Source: Deinococcus puniceus (GTDB taxonomy: Bacteria; Deinococcota; Deinococci; Deinococcales; Deinococcaceae). From it: a stretch of DNA of 64,000 bases. Position numbers and translations under genes: made by a program. This document shows positions 16,875 through 26,676 of this stretch, in pieces. The notes beneath the pieces were generated by a model. It made no database searches, was not told where the DNA came from, and saw only the letters and a program-made list of their open reading frames with translations. Position 1 is the stretch's first letter; each line of letters begins with the position of its first letter. The stretch covers positions 1,596,501-1,660,500 of the forward strand of contig NZ_CP011387.1 in assembly GCF_001644565.1 (NCBI RefSeq), in the 5' to 3' direction.

Positions 16875-17778
16875 GAATATTCAGGGCTTTCTTGACCATA
16901 TCCATGATTTGAGGCATGGTGTCGGCCACAGGCACGTTCACGGCGGCGAAGGCAGCCAGCTTGCTTTCAGGCGTGCCCACGTTGCCCATGATGATGGCTC
17001 CGGCGTGGCCCATGCGCTTGCCAGCAGGAGCGCTGCGGCCCGAAATGAAGGCGATCACGGGCTTTTTCATGTGCAGACCGATGTACTCGGCGGCAGCTTC
17101 TTCGTCGGCTCCACCGATTTCACCGATGAGCACAACGGCGTCGGTGTCGGGGTCGGCTTCAAACATGGGCAGCACGTCGGCAAAGGTGGTGCCGATCACA
17201 GGGTCGCCGCCGATGCCCACCGTCGTAGACGTTCCGAGGCCCGCGTCGCTGAGCAGCTTGGCGGCTTCGTAGGTCAGGGTTCCGGAGCGGCTGATCAGGC
17301 CAATGCGGCCCTTTTCGCTGTAAATCTTGTTGGGCATGATGCCCACCTTGCACTCACCGCTGGTGACGAGGCCGGGGCAGTTGCCGCCGATCAGGCGCAC
17401 GCCTTCGCCACCATTTGCACGGCTGATGGCATCGAGCGCCTTGACTTCCTGCACGGCCCGCATCATGTCGGTGGTGGGCACGCCCTCGGTGATCAGGATG
17501 ATCAGAGGCATTCCGGCGTGGGCTGCTTCCAGCACGGCGTCGGCGGCTCCGGCGGGGGGCACGAAGATGATGGACACGTTCGCGCCGTGTGCCGCTTTGG
17601 CTTCCGCGACGCTGTTGTACACGGGCCAGCCTTCAAAGTCGCTGCCGCCCTTGCCGGGGGTCACGCCTGCCACCACTTGGGTGCCGAATTCTTTCATGGC
17701 GCGGCTGTGGCTCGCGCCTTCGCGCCCGGTCATGCCCTGCACGATGACCTTGCTGTCTTTATTGACTAGGATGCCCAT
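16867..17778 (-). CDS. sucD: Succinyl-CoA ligase, alpha subunit
   Basis: 303 residues, full length for SucD, which with SucC makes succinate and ATP (or GTP) from succinyl-CoA in the TCA cycle. The CoA-binding Rossmann domain opens [21 protein letters not shown]. The active-site histidine lies in the GHAGAIIMG segment near residue 252, after the RSAPAGKRM loop. [15 protein letters not shown] is the conserved ligase loop. It lies 3 bases downstream of sucC in the same operon, on the minus strand, and is followed at once by a structured repeat whose first hairpin could act as terminator. Confidence 0.96.
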   Translation of the reverse strand: MGILVNKDSKVIVQGMTGREGASHSRAMKEFGTQVVAGVTPGKGGSDFEGWPVYNSVAEAKAAHGANVSIIFVPPAGAADAVLEAAHAGMPLIILITEGVPTTDMMRAVQEVKALDAISRANGGEGVRLIGGNCPGLVTSGECKVGIMPNKIYSEKGRIGLISRSGTLTYEAAKLLSDAGLGTSTTVGIGGDPVIGTTFADVLPMFEADPDTDAVVLIGEIGGADEEAAAEYIGLHMKKPVIAFISGRSAPAGKRMGHAGAIIMGNVGTPESKLAAFAAVNVPVADTMPQIMDMVKKALNIQN

Positions 17779-17781
17779 GAC

Positions 17782-18945
17782 TTATTTCGCCTCCCCAGCT
17801 GAGTTTGCGTCTCTAGAGGCTGCTTCTGCCGCCTGGAACATATCGGGGTACATCTGAATCAGGGGGCTGTTGACTTCGGCAAGCAGCGCCTTGGCTTCCT
17901 CTTCGGCGGTTCCGGCAATCCGCATCCGCACGGGCTTGGTCAGAATCCCTTCCTTGAGGGCCTGAATCACGCCTTTAGCCACTTCGTCGGCGCGGGTGAT
18001 GCCGCCGAAGATGTTGATGAAAATGGCCTTCACGTCGGTGTCTTTGGAGACCAGCTTGACGGCGTTGTACACGATTTCGGCTTTGGCACCGCCGCCGATA
18101 TCGAGGAAGTTGGCGGGTTTGGCTCCGGCGCGGTTCACCACGTCGAGGCTGGTCATCACGATGCCTGCGCCGTTGCCCAGCACGCCCACGTTGCCATCAT
18201 CCAGTTTCACGTAAGCGAAGCCGTACTTGCTGGCTTCGATTTCGAGGGGATGCTCGGCTTCCAGTTCGCGCCAGTCCAGCAAATCCTTGTGGCGGTACAT
18301 GGCGTTGTCGTCGATTTCGAATTTGGTGTCCAGCGCGAGGGGCGTGCCGTCGGCGTCGATGAACAGCGGGTTGATTTCCACCAGCACGGCGTCGCGGGCC
18401 AGTGCGGCTTGGCTCATCTTCACCATCATGTCGGCAATCTTGTTCAGGTTGCCCTTGAATCCGGCGCGGATGGCGACTTCACGGGCCTCGTAGGGGCGCA
18501 GGCCGGTAATGGGGTCGACGCGGTGGCGGATGATGGCTTCGGGGCGCTCGGCAGCCAACTCTTCGATTTCCATGCCGCCCTCGGCGCAGGCCATCAGCGT
18601 AAAGCTCTGCACGTTGCGGTCAACGATCATGCCCACGTAGTACTCGGTTCCGGCGTCGATGTCCACGGCTTTGGTGACCAGCACCTTGTTCACCGTCAGG
18701 CCTTTGATGTCCATGCCCAGAATCTTCTCGGCGTTCTCGAAGGCCTTGTCGATGGTGGGGCTGAACTTCACGCCACCCGCTTTGCCGCGCCCGCCCACAT
18801 GAACCTGAGCCTTGACGACCACCGCTTGCCCGTACTCACGCGCGATGGAGCGCACTTCGTCGGGGGTGTAGGCCACTTTGCCGTCTTGCACGTTCACGCC
18901 GAATTGGCGCAGCAGTTCCTTGCCCTGATACTCGTGAAGTTTCAC
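17782..18945 (-). CDS. sucC: Succinyl-CoA ligase, beta subunit
   Basis: 387 residues. The ATP-grasp domain starts [22 protein letters not shown] and contains [19 protein letters not shown] (nucleotide loop). [13 protein letters not shown] residues are present as [16 protein letters not shown], and [13 protein letters not shown] with [17 protein letters not shown] are the conserved CoA-ligase segments. The GTG at 18945 is chosen because GAGGAGAAACC sits just before it and family members start there; the upstream extension to 19155 runs into the divergent promoter region. First gene of the sucCD operon, divergent from a leaderless peptidase gene. Confidence 0.96.
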   Translation of the reverse strand: MKLHEYQGKELLRQFGVNVQDGKVAYTPDEVRSIAREYGQAVVVKAQVHVGGRGKAGGVKFSPTIDKAFENAEKILGMDIKGLTVNKVLVTKAVDIDAGTEYYVGMIVDRNVQSFTLMACAEGGMEIEELAAERPEAIIRHRVDPITGLRPYEAREVAIRAGFKGNLNKIADMMVKMSQAALARDAVLVEINPLFIDADGTPLALDTKFEIDDNAMYRHKDLLDWRELEAEHPLEIEASKYGFAYVKLDDGNVGVLGNGAGIVMTSLDVVNRAGAKPANFLDIGGGAKAEIVYNAVKLVSKDTDVKAIFINIFGGITRADEVAKGVIQALKEGILTKPVRMRIAGTAEEEAKALLAEVNSPLIQMYPDMFQAAEAASRDANSAGEAK

Positions 18946-19135
18946 GGTTTCTCCTCTTTGGTTCCCACGCGGGAACAGTCTGTCTTGTGTTGACCCATAC
19001 CCGGTCAGGCAGGGGCCGCCGTCTTTTCGTCCCGAAGAAGTATAAGCGCCGGGGAGTGGGGGTGGGCGAATGTCCCTAGAGTGGGGACAGTGGCGGGCCG
19101 TCTGAGACTCCACAGCCTGCCGCCGTCTCTTTTGG

Positions 19136-19141
19136 TACCTT
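19136..19141 (+). promoter_or_regulatory. Leaderless-type -10 box
   Basis: TACCTT, seven bases before the ATG at 19149. Confidence 0.55.
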
Positions 19142-19148
19142 GGCGGGC

Positions 19149-20198
19149 ATGACACAACTTGCAGACTTACAGCAGGTCATTCGGGAAGCGGGTGTAGACG
19201 CCCTGTGGGTCAGCACTCCGGCCAACGTGCAGGCGCTGACGGGCTTTTCCAGCGGCGCAGACGGCAAGGTGTTGGTGGGGCCGGGGGACGCGGTGACGCT
19301 GTATACCGACTCGCGCTACACCGTGCAGGCACAGGAAGAATCGCGGGTGACGGTTCATATTGCCCGCCCACCGGAAACCTTTCAACATGCGGCAGACGGC
19401 TTAAAAGGCCTGCGCGTAGGCATCGAGGCCGAGCATCTGACGGTGGCAGGGTTGGAAGACTTAGGCCAGCACTGGGACGCCGAACTGGTGCCGATGCGCG
19501 GGCTGATCGAGGGACTGCGGGCCATCAAATCGCCGGAGGAAGTGCAGGCCATTCGGGAAGCGCAGGCGGTGGCAGACCACGTGTTTGCCGAGGTGCGCCC
19601 CATGATCCGGGCCGGAGTGCGAGAACTGGACGTGGCGCTGGAACTGGAATTGGGCCTGCGCCGCGCCGGGGCCGAAGTGGGCTTCGACGTGATTGTGGCG
19701 AGCGGGCCACGCGGGGCCATGCCGCACGGCGTCGCGTCAGGGCGCGTGATCGAAGACGGCGATCTGGTGACCATCGACTTTGGCGCACGGCTGCACGGTT
19801 ACCACTCCGATATGACGCGCACGCTGGCGGTGGGCACGCCATCGGATGAGATGCGGCGGGTGTACGGGGCGGTACTGGAAGCTGAGGAAGCCGCCATCGC
19901 CGCCGTGAAACCGGGCATGAAGTGTGCCGATCTGGACGCTGTTGCACGGGGCATCTTGGAGCGGCACGGCTTGGGCGAAGCCTTCGCGCACTCGCTGGGG
20001 CACGGCGTGGGCCTGAATATCCACGAGGCTCCCGGCCTCCGCAAAACCAGTGAGGAAGTGCTGGCGGCGGGCATGGTCATTACCATCGAACCGGGCGCGT
20101 ATCTGCCGGGAGTGGGCGGCGTGCGGATCGAGGATTTGCTGCTGGTGACGGAGGACGGGTATGAGGTGCTGAGCCTGACGCCGAAGGAAGCCATATGA
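19149..20198 (+). CDS. M24-family metallopeptidase (Xaa-Pro peptidase-like)
   Basis: 349 residues. An N-terminal creatinase-type domain ([32 protein letters not shown]) precedes the pita-bread catalytic domain from about residue 125. The five metal ligands of the family are visible: D in [19 protein letters not shown] (two Asp), H in [16 protein letters not shown] in TIEPGAY and E in VRIEDLLL. These enzymes remove an N-terminal residue before proline or cleave Xaa-Pro dipeptides. ATG 19149 is favoured by the TACCTT box seven bases upstream. Its stop overlaps the next start (ATGA), making a two-gene operon with the RlpA-like gene. Confidence 0.9.
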   Translation: MTQLADLQQVIREAGVDALWVSTPANVQALTGFSSGADGKVLVGPGDAVTLYTDSRYTVQAQEESRVTVHIARPPETFQHAADGLKGLRVGIEAEHLTVAGLEDLGQHWDAELVPMRGLIEGLRAIKSPEEVQAIREAQAVADHVFAEVRPMIRAGVRELDVALELELGLRRAGAEVGFDVIVASGPRGAMPHGVASGRVIEDGDLVTIDFGARLHGYHSDMTRTLAVGTPSDEMRRVYGAVLEAEEAAIAAVKPGMKCADLDAVARGILERHGLGEAFAHSLGHGVGLNIHEAPGLRKTSEEVLAAGMVITIEPGAYLPGVGGVRIEDLLLVTEDGYEVLSLTPKEAI

Positions 20199-20692
20199 GG
20201 CGGTTGCTGCTTGCGCTCCTAGTGCTCGGTACGGCCTCTGCCGAACGGGTCTACCGCGTGCAGCCCGGTGATACGCTGTGGAAACTGGCCCAGCAAAACG
20301 GGGTGACGGTGGCGGCCTTACAGCGAATGAACGACTTGCCGGGCCAACTGTTGGAAGTCGGGCAAGTGCTGAAGTTGCCGGGGGGAACGGACACGGCGCG
20401 GGTGGTGAATCAGGAAGCCCCGGTGTTTCAGCGTGGCTCGGCGGTGTATTACGGCGGGCGGGGCAACAGCCAAACGTCTATGACGGCGGCACACCTGAGC
20501 TTGCCGTTTGGAACATGGGTGCGTGTGACGCATGCCAGCACAGGCCGCAGCGTGGATGTGATGATCAATGACCGGGGGCCGTTTGGCGTGCCTAGCCGCA
20601 TTATCGACATTTCCAACGAGGCGGCAGCGGTGCTGGGCATCTTGTCGCAGGGCGTGGCTCCGGTGACGCTGACGATCTTGTCAAGGCCCTGA
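20195..20692 (+). CDS. LysM and RlpA-like double-psi barrel secreted protein
   Basis: 165 residues: signal peptide ending GTASA, a LysM peptidoglycan-binding domain ([20 protein letters not shown] to [12 protein letters not shown], residues ~19-65), then an RlpA/barwin-like double-psi barrel from about residue 80. RlpA hallmarks are [28 protein letters not shown] and [19 protein letters not shown] with the catalytic-type Asp. Family members are lytic transglycosylases acting on peptidoglycan. The glycine/histidine pattern ([10 protein letters not shown]) is intact. It is translationally coupled to the preceding peptidase gene. Confidence 0.88.
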   Translation: MRRLLLALLVLGTASAERVYRVQPGDTLWKLAQQNGVTVAALQRMNDLPGQLLEVGQVLKLPGGTDTARVVNQEAPVFQRGSAVYYGGRGNSQTSMTAAHLSLPFGTWVRVTHASTGRSVDVMINDRGPFGVPSRIIDISNEAAAVLGILSQGVAPVTLTILSRP

Positions 20693-20758
20693 GTTCTGGC
20701 CCGTACCCGGCCCCCGGCTGCATGAAGACCTTTCCTACCGCGTAGGCATCGGCAGGGG

Positions 20759-20767
20759 TGTTAGAAT
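20759..20767 (+). promoter_or_regulatory. Extended -10 promoter of the YbjN-domain gene
   Basis: TGTTAGAAT, an extended -10 with no good -35; transcripts would start near 20774 and carry a ~67-base leader. Confidence 0.45.
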
Positions 20768-20840
20768 CTCACGGGTTTCAACCACACAAGCTTTAGTCTC
20801 AACCTGTTTGTGTTTCACCCCACCGAGGAGGATGGTTTTA

Positions 20841-21311
20841 ATGACGATGGAAACGGCACTGCTTACGCTGGACACGCTCGCAAAATACCTGAAGGAAAAA
20901 GAAGTTCAGCTGGATATGGAAGAGAACAACGGCCAGCGCTTCATTCGCATGGGCTGGCGCTTCGAGATGGGCGACGCCGCCGTCTTGGTCAGCGTCAACG
21001 ACGGCCCCAACAACACCAGCCGTCTGGAAGTCACTTGCGTGACCCAGAAGCAGTACCCCGGACGCCGCGCCGAGATCGTGAACATGCTGAATGACCGCAA
21101 CCGCGAACGCGCTTTTGCCCGCAGCATCGACGCCGACGGCAACGTGTGGCTGGAGTACGTCGGCTTTTACCCTACGCTGGCCGAAATGCCTCAGGAAACC
21201 TTCGACACGCTGTTCGGCGGCGTGCTGATGCACTTTCAGGACGACTACGCGACGTTGGAAGGCTACGTGCCCGACGCCAACGGCCCGCAGTTGCAGATGC
21301 CTCAGGCATAA
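20841..21311 (+). CDS. YbjN domain-containing protein
   Basis: 156 residues, acidic, no signal peptide or membrane span. The sequence ([20 protein letters not shown], then [19 protein letters not shown] and [25 protein letters not shown] strands) has the type III secretion chaperone-like fold pattern of YbjN/DUF1790 proteins. GAGGAGG ends nine bases before ATG 20841, and the nearer ATG at 20832 touches it, so 20841 is preferred. Function is not established for this family in Deinococcus. Followed by a clear terminator. Confidence 0.75.
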   Translation: MTMETALLTLDTLAKYLKEKEVQLDMEENNGQRFIRMGWRFEMGDAAVLVSVNDGPNNTSRLEVTCVTQKQYPGRRAEIVNMLNDRNRERAFARSIDADGNVWLEYVGFYPTLAEMPQETFDTLFGGVLMHFQDDYATLEGYVPDANGPQLQMPQA

Positions 21312-21329
21312 GCCTCAGGGATTAAGCGG

Positions 21330-21354
21330 GGCGGGGTCATTCCCGCCTTTGCTT
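21330..21354 (+). terminator. Intrinsic terminator after the YbjN-domain gene
   Basis: GGCGGG, six-base loop, CCCGCC, then TTTGCTTT. Confidence 0.65.
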
Positions 21355-21420
21355 TGAGAGAACAAGTGAAATGATTCACGATAAATCCGGGTTGTGAGGG
21401 TTTTGTTTGTTACGTTTAAT

Positions 21421-21453
21421 GCGTCTAAGGGTCAAGGGGCTGAGGGTCTAAGG
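21421..21453. repeat. Partial copy of repeat family A
   Basis: GTCTAAGGGTCAAGGGGCTG and GGGTCTAAGG resemble one end of the family A repeats at 29260, 33914 and 56538. The other end was not found. The rest of the 296-bp gap (21312-21607) shows nothing else. Confidence 0.4.
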
Positions 21454-21607
21454 AGGGGCGAAGGCCAGCGTGTCATCTCTTGAGTGCTGCGGGAAAGCGT
21501 TCTGAATGACGACTGGAATTGTTCGGCCCCAACAACAAAACACGGACGGGCCATATTCTAGCCCCGTCCATGTTTGCGAAATTTTATGCCCGTCGAAATG
21601 ACCTCAA

Positions 21608-23428
21608 TCAGTTCTGCCGCTCCCGCAACAACTCCTCCAACCTGTCTACATACCCGGCCAACGTGCGGAAGGTGGCTTGCACCGGCTCTGGCGAGAGCAT
21701 ATCCACGCCCGCTGCTTTCAGGGCGTCGATGGGGTCAAGGCTGCCGCCGGATTTCAGGAACGTCAGGTAGCGCTCGCGGGCGGCGTCCGGGTCGGCGTCG
21801 AATTGGCTCAGCAGTTGGTGGGCCGCGCTGATGCCCGTAGCGTACTGGTAGGCATAAAAATTGGCGTACAGGTGAGTGGAAAACTGTGCCCAGAGGATGC
21901 CGCTGCGGTCACGATCCATCGTCACGCCGTCGCCGTAGCCTTCCGCCAAGAGGTCGGCGGTGAGAGTATTCAGGTCGGGGGCGCTGAGGCTGCCGCCCGC
22001 TTCGACGCGGCGGTAGGCTTCCAGTTCGAAGGCGGCCAGCGTGGGCATGATGAAAAAGTAGCGGTGGAAATTGCCCAACGCTTCTTCGATCAGCGCGACT
22101 TCCATGTGGGTATCGCCTGCCTCACGCGCCCCCTTCAGCAAATGCTGGCGCACCATCGCCTGATTGAAATTGCTGGCGACTTCGGCATGAAACAGCGTGT
22201 AGCGCGGCACGCTGAAGGGATACTCACGGGCCGAGAGAAGCGAGTGCATGGAGTGGCCGATTTCGTGGGCGAGGGTGGAATAGCTGGCGAGCGTGCCGTT
22301 CCAAGTCATGAAGATGTACGGCTTGACGCGCCCGCCGCCGCTGGAATACGCGCCTTGGCGTTTACCGTCATTCTCGGCGTAATCCACCCAGCGCTCGGTG
22401 GTCAGGCCCGCCCGCATCTCAGTCACGTAATCGGGGCCAAGCGGGGCCATGCCTTCGGCCAGCCACTCCACGGCCTGCGCGTAGTCCACGGGCACAGGCG
22501 GCACCAGCGAGGCTTTTACGTCGTACTCGCGCAGTTCCGGCAGCTTCAGCCACTCGCGGCGCACCTTCCAGTAACGGTGCCAAGTGGGGGTGTGGGCGCG
22601 GTAAGTGTCCAGCAGGGTCGTGACCACATCGGTGGGGATGCGGTCTGGTGCGAGGGTGGCCGTGATGGCATCGGGATAACGGCGGGCGCGGGCCAAGAAC
22701 ACATTTTGCCGAACGTTGGTGGAATAGGCGGCGGCCTGCGCGTGCTGCACGGCCAAATGGGCGTCGGCATAGCCTTCCCATGCTTGGCGGCGAATCTCGC
22801 GGTCAGGGTCGGTGGTGAGGCGGTCTACGTTGCCCTGCGTTACGGGCGTGCCGCCTGCCGTACCAAACCGCAAATCCATGTTCACCAGTGCGGGGTGAAT
22901 GCCGCGTTCCGAGGAAAAAGGAGCCTGCACCGCGCCCAAGAGTTCTTCGACTTCGGCACTCCGCACATGGGGTTTCTGGCGCAGAATCCGCTCCAGACGG
23001 ATACGAAAGGGTTCCAGTTCGGGTTGCGCGATCCAGCCTGCCAACGTGGCTTCATCGAGCGCCAGCAGTTCCGGGCGGGCAAACGCGGTGACGCTGCCGT
23101 AGCGGGCGGCGATGCCACTGGCCCGGTCGCGGCGGGCGGCGGCTTCCGCGTCGCGTCCGTCGACGCTGGCATTCATGGAGGCATAGGAGAAAAAGCGGGT
23201 CAGGCGCAGTTCCAATTCGGATTCGGCTTGCAGGTAGGCCAGCAGCGCGGCAGAATTTTGGCCCAGCGTGCCCGAATAGGCAGCTAGCGCGTCTATGTCG
23301 GCGGGCAAGGCTTCGGCGTCGGCTTCCCACGCCTGCGGGGTGGCGTACATGGCTTCGATATCCCATGTCTGCTCGCGGGGCACTTCGTGGCGTTTGGGGA
23401 GGCTCACAACGGGTTGAATTGTGGTCAT
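21608..23428 (-). CDS. pepF: Oligoendopeptidase F (M3 metallopeptidase)
   Basis: 606 residues, the usual length for PepF, a cytoplasmic zinc peptidase that cuts oligopeptides of about 7-17 residues. The zinc site is [11 protein letters not shown] near residue 380, with a downstream glutamate in [13 protein letters not shown]. The M3B features [20 protein letters not shown] and [16 protein letters not shown] are present. ATG 23428 ([20 protein letters not shown]) is chosen because TAACCT stands seven bases upstream and the homologous start is near; the 134-residue upstream extension is in-frame intergenic repeat sequence and was rejected. Confidence 0.93.
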   Translation of the reverse strand: MTTIQPVVSLPKRHEVPREQTWDIEAMYATPQAWEADAEALPADIDALAAYSGTLGQNSAALLAYLQAESELELRLTRFFSYASMNASVDGRDAEAAARRDRASGIAARYGSVTAFARPELLALDEATLAGWIAQPELEPFRIRLERILRQKPHVRSAEVEELLGAVQAPFSSERGIHPALVNMDLRFGTAGGTPVTQGNVDRLTTDPDREIRRQAWEGYADAHLAVQHAQAAAYSTNVRQNVFLARARRYPDAITATLAPDRIPTDVVTTLLDTYRAHTPTWHRYWKVRREWLKLPELREYDVKASLVPPVPVDYAQAVEWLAEGMAPLGPDYVTEMRAGLTTERWVDYAENDGKRQGAYSSGGGRVKPYIFMTWNGTLASYSTLAHEIGHSMHSLLSAREYPFSVPRYTLFHAEVASNFNQAMVRQHLLKGAREAGDTHMEVALIEEALGNFHRYFFIMPTLAAFELEAYRRVEAGGSLSAPDLNTLTADLLAEGYGDGVTMDRDRSGILWAQFSTHLYANFYAYQYATGISAAHQLLSQFDADPDAARERYLTFLKSGGSLDPIDALKAAGVDMLSPEPVQATFRTLAGYVDRLEELLRERQN

Positions 23429-23435
23429 GGCGGGA

Positions 23436-23441
23436 AGGTTA
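23436..23441 (-). promoter_or_regulatory. Leaderless-type -10 box
   Basis: TAACCT, seven bases before the pepF ATG. Confidence 0.55.
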
Positions 23442-23458
23442 ACACGGCCAGGGGACGA

Positions 23459-23693
23459 GGTCGAAGGGTCTAAAGGTCGAGAGTCTGATCCGGACTTGCT
23501 CTGATTCCCGAACATCCGCAACCCCACCGGATGTTCGTCCATCGGCGCCAGCCCGTACTTTTGCCACTCGCTCCGCTCGGATGATTTTCGCAAATCATCG
23601 CAATTTGGTATGAGGTGCTGGGGCGGGTTCGGTGACGGCATAACCCACCAACAGACGAGCGTCAGCGTTTGACCTTCGTAGACCCTCAGACCG
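23459..23693 (-). repeat. Repeat family A copy 4, interrupted by a family B copy
   Basis: The left end GGGTCTAAAGGTCGAGAGTC and the right part GAGGTGCTGGGGCGGG...CGTAGACCCTCAGACC match the two sides of the family A copy at 33914-34024 (GGTCTAAAGGTCTAGGGTCT next to AAGGTGCTGGGGCGGG). Between them lies the family B element at 23491-23608. Confidence 0.55.
23491..23608 (-). repeat. Structured dispersed repeat, family B copy 2
   Basis: Minus strand: GC, hairpin 1 (8-bp stem GATGATTT/AAATCATC, 23580-23599), CGAGCGGAGCGAGTGG, GTACGG, GATGGA, hairpin 2 (10-bp perfect stem CGAACATCCG/CGGATGTTCG, 23509-23537), GGAATC and GAGCAAG. Stem sequences differ from the other copies while the flanking words are kept. 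Confidence 0.7.
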
Positions 23694-23727
23694 CTCTTGC
23701 CCTTCTCCTCCAATCCACCCCGCCCAC

Positions 23728-24903
23728 TTACCGGAAGTCCCCCGGCTCGCTCACCAACGCTTCCAGCAGGCGAATCGCTTCTTCCATGCGGTGACTCTGA
23801 ATCCGGGCGGAAGCGCGGGCCTGACGCCATTCGAAGCGCACACGGGCGAGGCTGAGGGGATCGCCGCCATTGGCCTTCAGATGTACGGCGCGGGTTTCCA
23901 AGGCTTCAACGGTCTGGGCCAACTGACGCAGGGCCGTCTGGTGGGTGCGGGCGGCGTCCAGCGCGGCGTGAAGTTGCGCGCCTGCTTCGGCCTCGGCCTG
24001 CGCCAGATTGCGGCGGGCCTCGGCCACAACGGGAGCCTGATTGACCTGTTCTCCGGCCTGCCACTGGGCATAGTTGAGGGTGTGGCGGGCGCGGAGGACG
24101 TTGGGATGCAGCGGCACACCCAACGAGAATCGGGCGTTGTCGAGGTTCATATCCAGCATGGTCAGGGGCGTGTCGGCGTCTTCTTCGGCCACCAGCGGGG
24201 CAAAGGCGTCCAGAAACGAGGTGGTCTGGGTCAGCATCAAGCGGCTGTGGGCCAGTTGCGCGGGCGTGGCCTGCTCGCGGCCTTTCCCACCTTCCAATTC
24301 TGTTACGCGTAAGAACAGCAGTTCGGCCTGAGCGCGGGAGGCGGCCACCTGATCGGCCACTTCCACGCGGGCATGGTCGGCCCGCAAGTTGGTCAGCATG
24401 TCCTCGGTTTCCCAGCGGCGCACTTCGGCTTGGGTGGCCTGCACGTCCCATTCGGCGGCGGTTTCGAGGGCCGACAGGTCTGGATTGGAGCGGATGGCCC
24501 CCAGACTCCGCATGGCAATTTCGGCGTGAGAGCGGGCCAGCAGCAACGCCAGATCGTGGGCGCGGCGGCCCCAGCGCAGGGCACGCGGCGCACTCTCGGT
24601 AAACGCGGGCGTGACGGTGGGCACAGGCACCGTTTCGGCCAACTGTGCCAGATCGGTGGAGGCCACTTCCAGCCATTTGTCGGCGCGGCCCTCGCCCACC
24701 TGATCGCGCATGACTTTGTACACGTCTTGCAGTACAGCCACCACGTCACGCGGGCCGAGCGCCCGAACCGCCGTCCAACCCCGGCGCTGCACCGCGCCCT
24801 GAATGGTCATTTCGGCTTCACGCACGCCCATTTCTTGGCCGAGTCGTTGCCGCAGCCATTCTCGGTAGGGGTCGTTGGAATGGGTGGACGCCAAATTGGT
24901 CAT
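23728..24903 (-). CDS. Helical cytoplasmic protein of unknown function
   Basis: 391 residues, very rich in Ala, Glu, Arg and Gln, with long stretches predicted as amphipathic helix or coiled coil (for example [20 protein letters not shown] and residues ~300-385). The pattern loosely recalls TolC-type outer-membrane efflux proteins, whose helices look like this, but there is no signal peptide and no clear beta-barrel strand, so I do not call it one. GAGG seven bases before ATG 24903 supports the start. The start overlaps the stop of the upstream methyltransferase gene (ATGA), so the two are co-translated. Function unknown. Confidence 0.65.
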   Translation of the reverse strand: MTNLASTHSNDPYREWLRQRLGQEMGVREAEMTIQGAVQRRGWTAVRALGPRDVVAVLQDVYKVMRDQVGEGRADKWLEVASTDLAQLAETVPVPTVTPAFTESAPRALRWGRRAHDLALLLARSHAEIAMRSLGAIRSNPDLSALETAAEWDVQATQAEVRRWETEDMLTNLRADHARVEVADQVAASRAQAELLFLRVTELEGGKGREQATPAQLAHSRLMLTQTTSFLDAFAPLVAEEDADTPLTMLDMNLDNARFSLGVPLHPNVLRARHTLNYAQWQAGEQVNQAPVVAEARRNLAQAEAEAGAQLHAALDAARTHQTALRQLAQTVEALETRAVHLKANGGDPLSLARVRFEWRQARASARIQSHRMEEAIRLLEALVSEPGDFR

Positions 24904-25754
24904 GGTTGTACCTCGGAGGAAAACTGTGGGTGGTGAGATTGGGTCAACAGGCTGCGGCGTTGGCGCACGCATTCGAACAGCACGAGGGCGGCGGCGGTAG
25001 AGACATTCAGGCTGTCGGCCCCGCCGGGTGCAGCGTGCATCGGAATACCGACGCTGAGGCTGGACGCACTGCGGGAGGTGCGCCATTCTTCGGGCAAGCC
25101 TTCGTGTTCGGTGCCCAGCAGCAGGGCCACGCGGCCAGTGAGGGGGGCGTCCCAGTAGGCGTGGGGCGCGTCGGGCGTACAGGCCACAGTAGTAAAGCCG
25201 TGCCGCAGTAGCCACACCCACGCTTCTTCTTCGGTCAGGACGGCGGTAGGCACCCGGAACACGCTGCCCTGAGAAGCCCGGATCACGTTGGGGCCATACG
25301 GATCAGCGCCGCGCCCCAGCACCAACACCGCGTGCGCCCCGGCTGCATCGGCGCTGCGGAGAATCGCGCCCACGTTGCCGGGTTTCTCCAGGCCGTGCAG
25401 CACGATCACCGTCGCCTGTTCGGGTGGGTCGGGCAGCACAGGCATAGGCGTGGGGGCAAGCATCAGTAAGCCGTCTGGGTTCTCGCGGCCACTGACCTTT
25501 TCGAAGGCGGTGCGCGACAGTTCGGCACGCTCGCCCGTGAGGGTGTGGGCCACTGCCAACGCTTCGGGGCTGTACAGCGGCGGGCAGGTCACGGTCAGGC
25601 TGGGGCGCACGCCAGAAGCCAAAGCACGTGTGGTTTCTCTGGCCCCCTCGATCACGATCACGCCGTCCAGCTCGCGCTCGCGGCGGGTACGCAGGCGCAC
25701 CAACCGCTTGACGAGGGCATTTTGAAGAGAAGTAATTACGTCCGGCGCGGTCAT
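24900..25754 (-). CDS. TrmH/SpoU-family RNA 2'-O-methyltransferase
   Basis: 284 residues. An N-terminal L30e-like substrate domain ([34 protein letters not shown]) is followed by the SPOUT knot with all three motifs: [18 protein letters not shown] (motif 1), [11 protein letters not shown] (motif 2) and [14 protein letters not shown] (motif 3). These enzymes methylate a ribose 2'-OH of 23S rRNA or tRNA using S-adenosylmethionine; which nucleotide cannot be told. CATAAT eight bases and GAGG four bases before the ATG could be promoter or binding site. Leads a two-gene operon with the helical protein. Confidence 0.92.
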   Translation of the reverse strand: MTAPDVITSLQNALVKRLVRLRTRRERELDGVIVIEGARETTRALASGVRPSLTVTCPPLYSPEALAVAHTLTGERAELSRTAFEKVSGRENPDGLLMLAPTPMPVLPDPPEQATVIVLHGLEKPGNVGAILRSADAAGAHAVLVLGRGADPYGPNVIRASQGSVFRVPTAVLTEEEAWVWLLRHGFTTVACTPDAPHAYWDAPLTGRVALLLGTEHEGLPEEWRTSRSASSLSVGIPMHAAPGGADSLNVSTAAALVLFECVRQRRSLLTQSHHPQFSSEVQP

Positions 25755-25872
25755 CGGGCCTCATTATGCCCGCCGGGTGGCCTGTGCTGGCACATTCGCC
25801 TAATCCCCCTGCCGTTATTGTGGCGTGAAGGCAAGCCAGTCAATCTGTGTATAGGATAATGGAGGCCAGAGT

Positions 25873-26082
25873 ATGCAATTTCAAAGCCAAAATGATATAA
25901 GCGCCCTTAGATAAGAAATAGACGATGCATTTTTATCCCTAGAGGAGATCAAGAAATACGAAAAAACAGAATGGAGATGTCTTCAGTGCGGAGGAGAGTA
26001 TGAATTTGAAATCTTTCCCAACGGATTGGTGATGAGATGCAGTGTCGAGAACCGTATTATTGAGGAAGTGCGTGGGATTTAG
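25873..26082 (+). pseudogene. Zinc-ribbon-like small protein interrupted by an in-frame TAA
   Basis: After GGAGG with seven-base spacing, ATG opens a frame that reads MQFQSQNDISALR, TAA at 25912-25914, then EIDDAFLSLEEIKKYEKTEW and RCLQCGGEYEFEIFPNGLVM and continues to a TAG at 26080. Both halves are in the same frame, total 70 codons. The CxxC (CLQC) and a third cysteine suggest a small zinc-ribbon protein. Codon use is AT-rich against the high-GC surroundings, hinting at transfer. A single base change (GAA or CAA to TAA) would explain it; recoding is the less likely alternative. Confidence 0.55.
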
Positions 26083-26230
26083 AGGTAGGCGGCATATAAG
26101 TATTGCATCGATAATCGGTAGATTCGGACGATAATTTAAAATGCCCAGCACAGCGTTCACAGTAGGGCGGCTCCCCGAAAGCGGCCCGTCTTGCTCAGGG
26201 CATGGATGATGCGGCTACCAGGCTTTTTCC

Positions 26231-26258
26231 ACTCCTCACCCTCTGCTGACCACTTACC
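26231..26258 (+). repeat. Partial copy of repeat family C
   Basis: ACTCCTCACC then CTGACCACTTACC resembles the right end of the inverted repeat at 53595-53702. It lies just upstream of the leaderless promoter of the next gene. Confidence 0.3.
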
Positions 26259-26277
26259 GAAGCGCCTGCTCCTGCAC

Positions 26278-26283
26278 TACCTT
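26278..26283 (+). promoter_or_regulatory. Leaderless-type -10 box
   Basis: TACCTT, six bases before the ATG at 26290. Confidence 0.55.
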
Positions 26284-26289
26284 ACCCTT

Positions 26290-26676
26290 ATGCCGCTCGC
26301 CTATCCGCCGTTCAAGTCTTGCCCGTGTGGGTCGGGCCGCAGCTACGGCGCGTGCTGCGGGCCTGCCCACGACGGCTCCCGGCCCCCCGCCACCCCCGAA
26401 ACGCTGATGCGGGCGCGGTATACGGCATACGCTCTGGGCAATCTGCCATTTGTGCTGCACACTTGGCACGCCAGCACCCGCCCCAGCCACCTTGACCTGA
26501 ACGACGGCACGCGCTACATGGGCCTGCGCGTGCATACGGCGGCGGGCGAAACGGTAGAGTTCACGGCCTCATTGAAATTGCCGGGCGGCGAACGCTACAG
26601 CCTGCGCGAACGCAGCCGCTTCGAGCAGGTAAGCGGGGCGTGGGTCTATGTGGACGGGGAGGAAGTGGAGGGGTGA
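26290..26676 (+). CDS. YchJ-family SEC-C motif protein
   Basis: 128 residues. The N-terminal metal-binding motif KSCPCGSGRSYGACCGP is the SEC-C type zinc site, followed by ETLMRARYTAYALGNLPFVL and YMGLRVH... FTASLKLPGG, the NTF2-like fold of UPF0225/YchJ proteins. Function is not established; SEC-C domains bind zinc and often contact ribosome or SecB. The start at 26290 is set by the TACCTT box six bases before it; a 33-residue extension in frame would run into the promoter. Its stop overlaps the GTG start of the next gene. Confidence 0.85.
   Translation: MPLAYPPFKSCPCGSGRSYGACCGPAHDGSRPPATPETLMRARYTAYALGNLPFVLHTWHASTRPSHLDLNDGTRYMGLRVHTAAGETVEFTASLKLPGGERYSLRERSRFEQVSGAWVYVDGEEVEG

Noticed and set aside
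23429..23830. N-terminal extension of oligoendopeptidase F to 740 residues
   Set aside because: The extension translates intergenic repeat sequence, and the -10 box lies within it just before the family start.
26191..26289. Earlier start for the YchJ-type gene
   Set aside because: Would translate through the leaderless promoter box; the conserved part begins at 26290.
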